From NCBI GenBank assembly GCA_025345505.1, contig JANVCC010000021.1, positions 33,474,893 to 33,538,892 of the forward strand: a stretch of 64,000 nt of DNA, read 5' to 3'. Shown piece by piece: positions 61,455 to 64,000 of this stretch; the stretch's first letter is position 1, and the number at the start of each line of letters is the position of its first letter. The translations under genes and the position numbers were made by a program. The DNA comes from Todiramphus chloris collaris (lineage: Eukaryota; Chordata; Aves; Coraciiformes; Alcedinidae). A model generated the notes under the pieces. It did no database searches. It was not told the origin of the DNA and saw only the letters and a program-made list of their open reading frames with translations.

Positions 61455-64000
61455 TTTACTCGTGTTCTTTATTCAGAGTTTCTTGGCAGCTGCTGCATTT
61501 GTAACTGCATTTTCAATGCAGCATATATATTACTATACTTTAATTACATGCAGACAGATCCTTTTCTTATCATCTCATCAGGATGATCTTTCAATTTCTT
61601 TTGTAGCCTCAGAATGTATGTATGCATGTCATCCAGCTTCTGAAGAGCCCATGGAAAAAAGGCAGACTTTCATTTTTTTACTAAAGTGACTCAGAATTTC
61701 ATTAATAAAGGGAAATTAGAAGATCCTAACATCTAGTAGCAGTTCAAGTCCTCAGGCTAGTAATGATTTTTTTTTTTTTCCAGTTTCTGTTTTAATGTGG
61801 CCTCTCTAACCTGTATGCAAAGCACGATGAATATTTCGGATGCAATCCTCAGAGCAGGCACATCTCTAGATAATCTTTGTTTGACTTCCATACACTCAGC
61901 TACCTAGCCCACCAAAGCATATATAACCCTCATCTCATTATCTCCTTCTGTCTCATTGTATGTGATCTATGAAAATACTTGTTCTGAAAAAAAAATCTCT
62001 GTGTAATTGTAAGAGATATTGTGAATATCTAGTCATTATTATCATTGAGGGTTTTAGCTAAATGAAGACTAAATTATTCTTTCTTGTTCTTTCTTTATGT
62101 TTGCATGGCAACAATTTATGGACTTTAGATAAATTAAATAAAATAAATGTACACTCTGCATAAATGTACTTTTATTTTAGCATTACACTGGTTCCTTTTG
62201 CATGTTGTATTTGCTAATTTTTGTATTATGATCACCTTATCAATTACATTACTAGTACGTTTTGTTTGTGGTGAAGCATGCACACAGATTCAAACTCAGT
62301 TTTATTCCTATTTTATTAAATACACATAAAGAATTAACAGGCCTGTTGAATAATTCAAATATTTTCTTCAGGTTTATTTTCCATAGTGCAAGTTTTAATT
62401 TGTGATGACACATTAATGTGTGCTAAAAACAGTGTACTATATGAAGTATCTGATTTATTTTCATTATTTATTTTTTACTGCATTCACAGGCATTTTAGAC
62501 TGGATATGCTTTCAAATAAGTCCTTTTTCTAACTCCATTCATAGCTTTTATTAACTCTTATTCAGTTTAGTTCAGTGTAAACAAACTTATCTACCTGCCC
62601 AACAACTGTTGGTGATCCTTTTGTTTTCTGCACATGGATAAGCCATCATGTATATTTCTTTTCAGATATACACAAAATATATATTCAGAATACATATTCA
62701 GAATAAAATAAGCATTTTATTACTCAGGAATAGATGTGTGTATACATTTGTATAAATCCTGCTAATATAACAGTTCTGAACTAGAAAGATCCTCACACAC
62801 TGGTGAAAAGATATCTGGTAAAACATAATAATAAACTGCATGTTGAAACCAGCAAAGACAGAGATCTATATTTAGTAAGCCTAAGTAGCAAGATACAAAA
62901 AAGGAAAAGAAAGTACTAACCTTGACTATGAGGCAACCAATTCTTCTGTTTAAATAAGGGGCCATGAAAGTAGAAAAGCAGGATTTAAATTATGGTAAAT
63001 TAATTCTAAAAACAAAAAGAAAAAAATCTAACACCAAAAATTATAGAGGATTAGGATACTATCAAAACTGAATGTCTGGAGTCTTGGGAAAAGCATTATA
63101 TTGTACTTTATATGTACAGCATTTATATTTTGCCTAGATAATTTCATTAAAATATAAAAGTAAATGTTACACTTTTAGGTAAAACCAAATAAAGGATTCC
63201 TGTCTGTCCACAACACTTCTTTGAAATAATAGGAAAAATAATTCATATTAGGCATCTGGGTAAACAAGGAATTTTTTTTTTTTGGGGAGTGGGTGGGAGG
63301 AGTTGGGATTTTTTGTGTTGTTTGGGCTTTATTTTTGTTTTTTTACCTACAAAAGAAAACCAAAATCTTCTTGGAATAACAAACACCCTAAAAGTAAACA
63401 CTTTCAGTAAAGAAAATCAGGTTCAAGTCAAGAGATATTTGCGCTCACCATCCTAAAGTCCAAGTGCCTGACAAACTACTGATAAAAACTTTTACCCAGA
63501 ACATAAAGCATACGGGAAAAAGATCCTGGTTTGTGTATATCAAGAAGTTAAATTACCAAATTATTATCTATTGCAATAATTCCTAAACATATATCATAAA
63601 ACTATCTCTGAGTCTGCAAGATAAAAGTAGACATACTAAATATATTAAATACTGTTTTGTCAATTAAAATGAAAGAAAAATGTGCCCCCTCCTGTGTCCA
63701 CCTCCAAAAGAAAAAAACAATAACCAAAAACCTCAAACTGAGAAATTATGTGTAAACAGTTATTTTTAAATGTGAATATATTGAGACCTACAGAATATTG
63801 CAGGGCTGGACAGATTCATACTTGTGCTCCTTCAGAGCACTAGATTTCATTGCTGATGAGATGAAGCCAGATTAATGATCACAAATTGTGATATAAAGTG
63901 GCATTCTGAAATTTTTCTCAGTAGATTATTTAAGAAATCAAAATATCTATATTTTGAATATTTTCATATACTTAAATCACTGAAGAACTTTTATTCAATA
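61455..64000. other. No recognised gene; AT-rich sequence
   Basis: Short T runs lie near 61768-61779 and 63271-63282. No repeat family or coding signature recognised up to the window end. Confidence 0.5.

Noticed and set aside
61455-62330. Open frames of 60-75 codons after the (GAAA)n tract
   Set aside because: Length and composition are as expected by chance in AT-rich sequence, and no motif is visible.

Overview
This window looks like an intergenic, AT-rich stretch of a bird genome, probably a gene-poor part of a large chromosome. The evidence is the repeat content. There are at least a dozen CR1 retroposon fragments, many with the avian 3' end of short ATTCTATG-type repeats, and several LTRs of families I recognise as widespread in birds (one group beginning TGTCCTGGTTT, another ending in ACCAAGACA). 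I see no mammalian Alu, L1 or B elements. Species cannot be fixed from this. I found no host protein-coding gene, tRNA, rRNA or CRISPR array; the long open frames are all CR1 reverse-transcriptase remnants or chance frames inside LTRs.

Layout. Positions 1-2962 hold three CR1 copies, one reversed and two forward, of at least two ages. 5815-6735 holds very old CR1 relics. A partial LTR lies at 9497-9955. A GC-rich LTR cluster lies at 13607-14958: a reversed LTR followed 47 bp later by a forward solo LTR with a perfect 6-bp target duplication. 21596-22402 is a forward CR1. 27990-31584 is a nested composite: an old CR1 split by a younger reversed CR1, then an LTR split by another LTR. 35956-36128 is a 173-base pure purine run. 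37413-37815 is a reversed solo LTR with a perfect 6-bp duplication. 39764-40515 holds a reversed CR1 whose tail has grown into an (AATAG)n array containing a 10-N assembly gap, followed by a (TTGG)n tract between two related 33-bp segments. Small CR1 tails lie near 42.7 kb and 44.2 kb, and a solo LTR with a perfect 5-bp duplication lies at 45257-45716. 47277-47903 is an old CR1. 52081-53370 is a pair of same-strand LTRs 20 bp apart. 54360-55877 is the best preserved CR1, with a readable reverse-transcriptase domain. A CR1 tail at 58064 and a 92-base (GAAA)n tract at 61363 end the list.

Nothing here works together as a gene system. The sequence records repeated insertions of retroelements into a non-coding region. 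The relative order of some insertions can be read from nesting. The rest (about three quarters of the window) is AT-rich sequence in which I recognise only homopolymer and dinucleotide runs. I did not find an undescribed biological system, and the findings below are ranked with that in mind.
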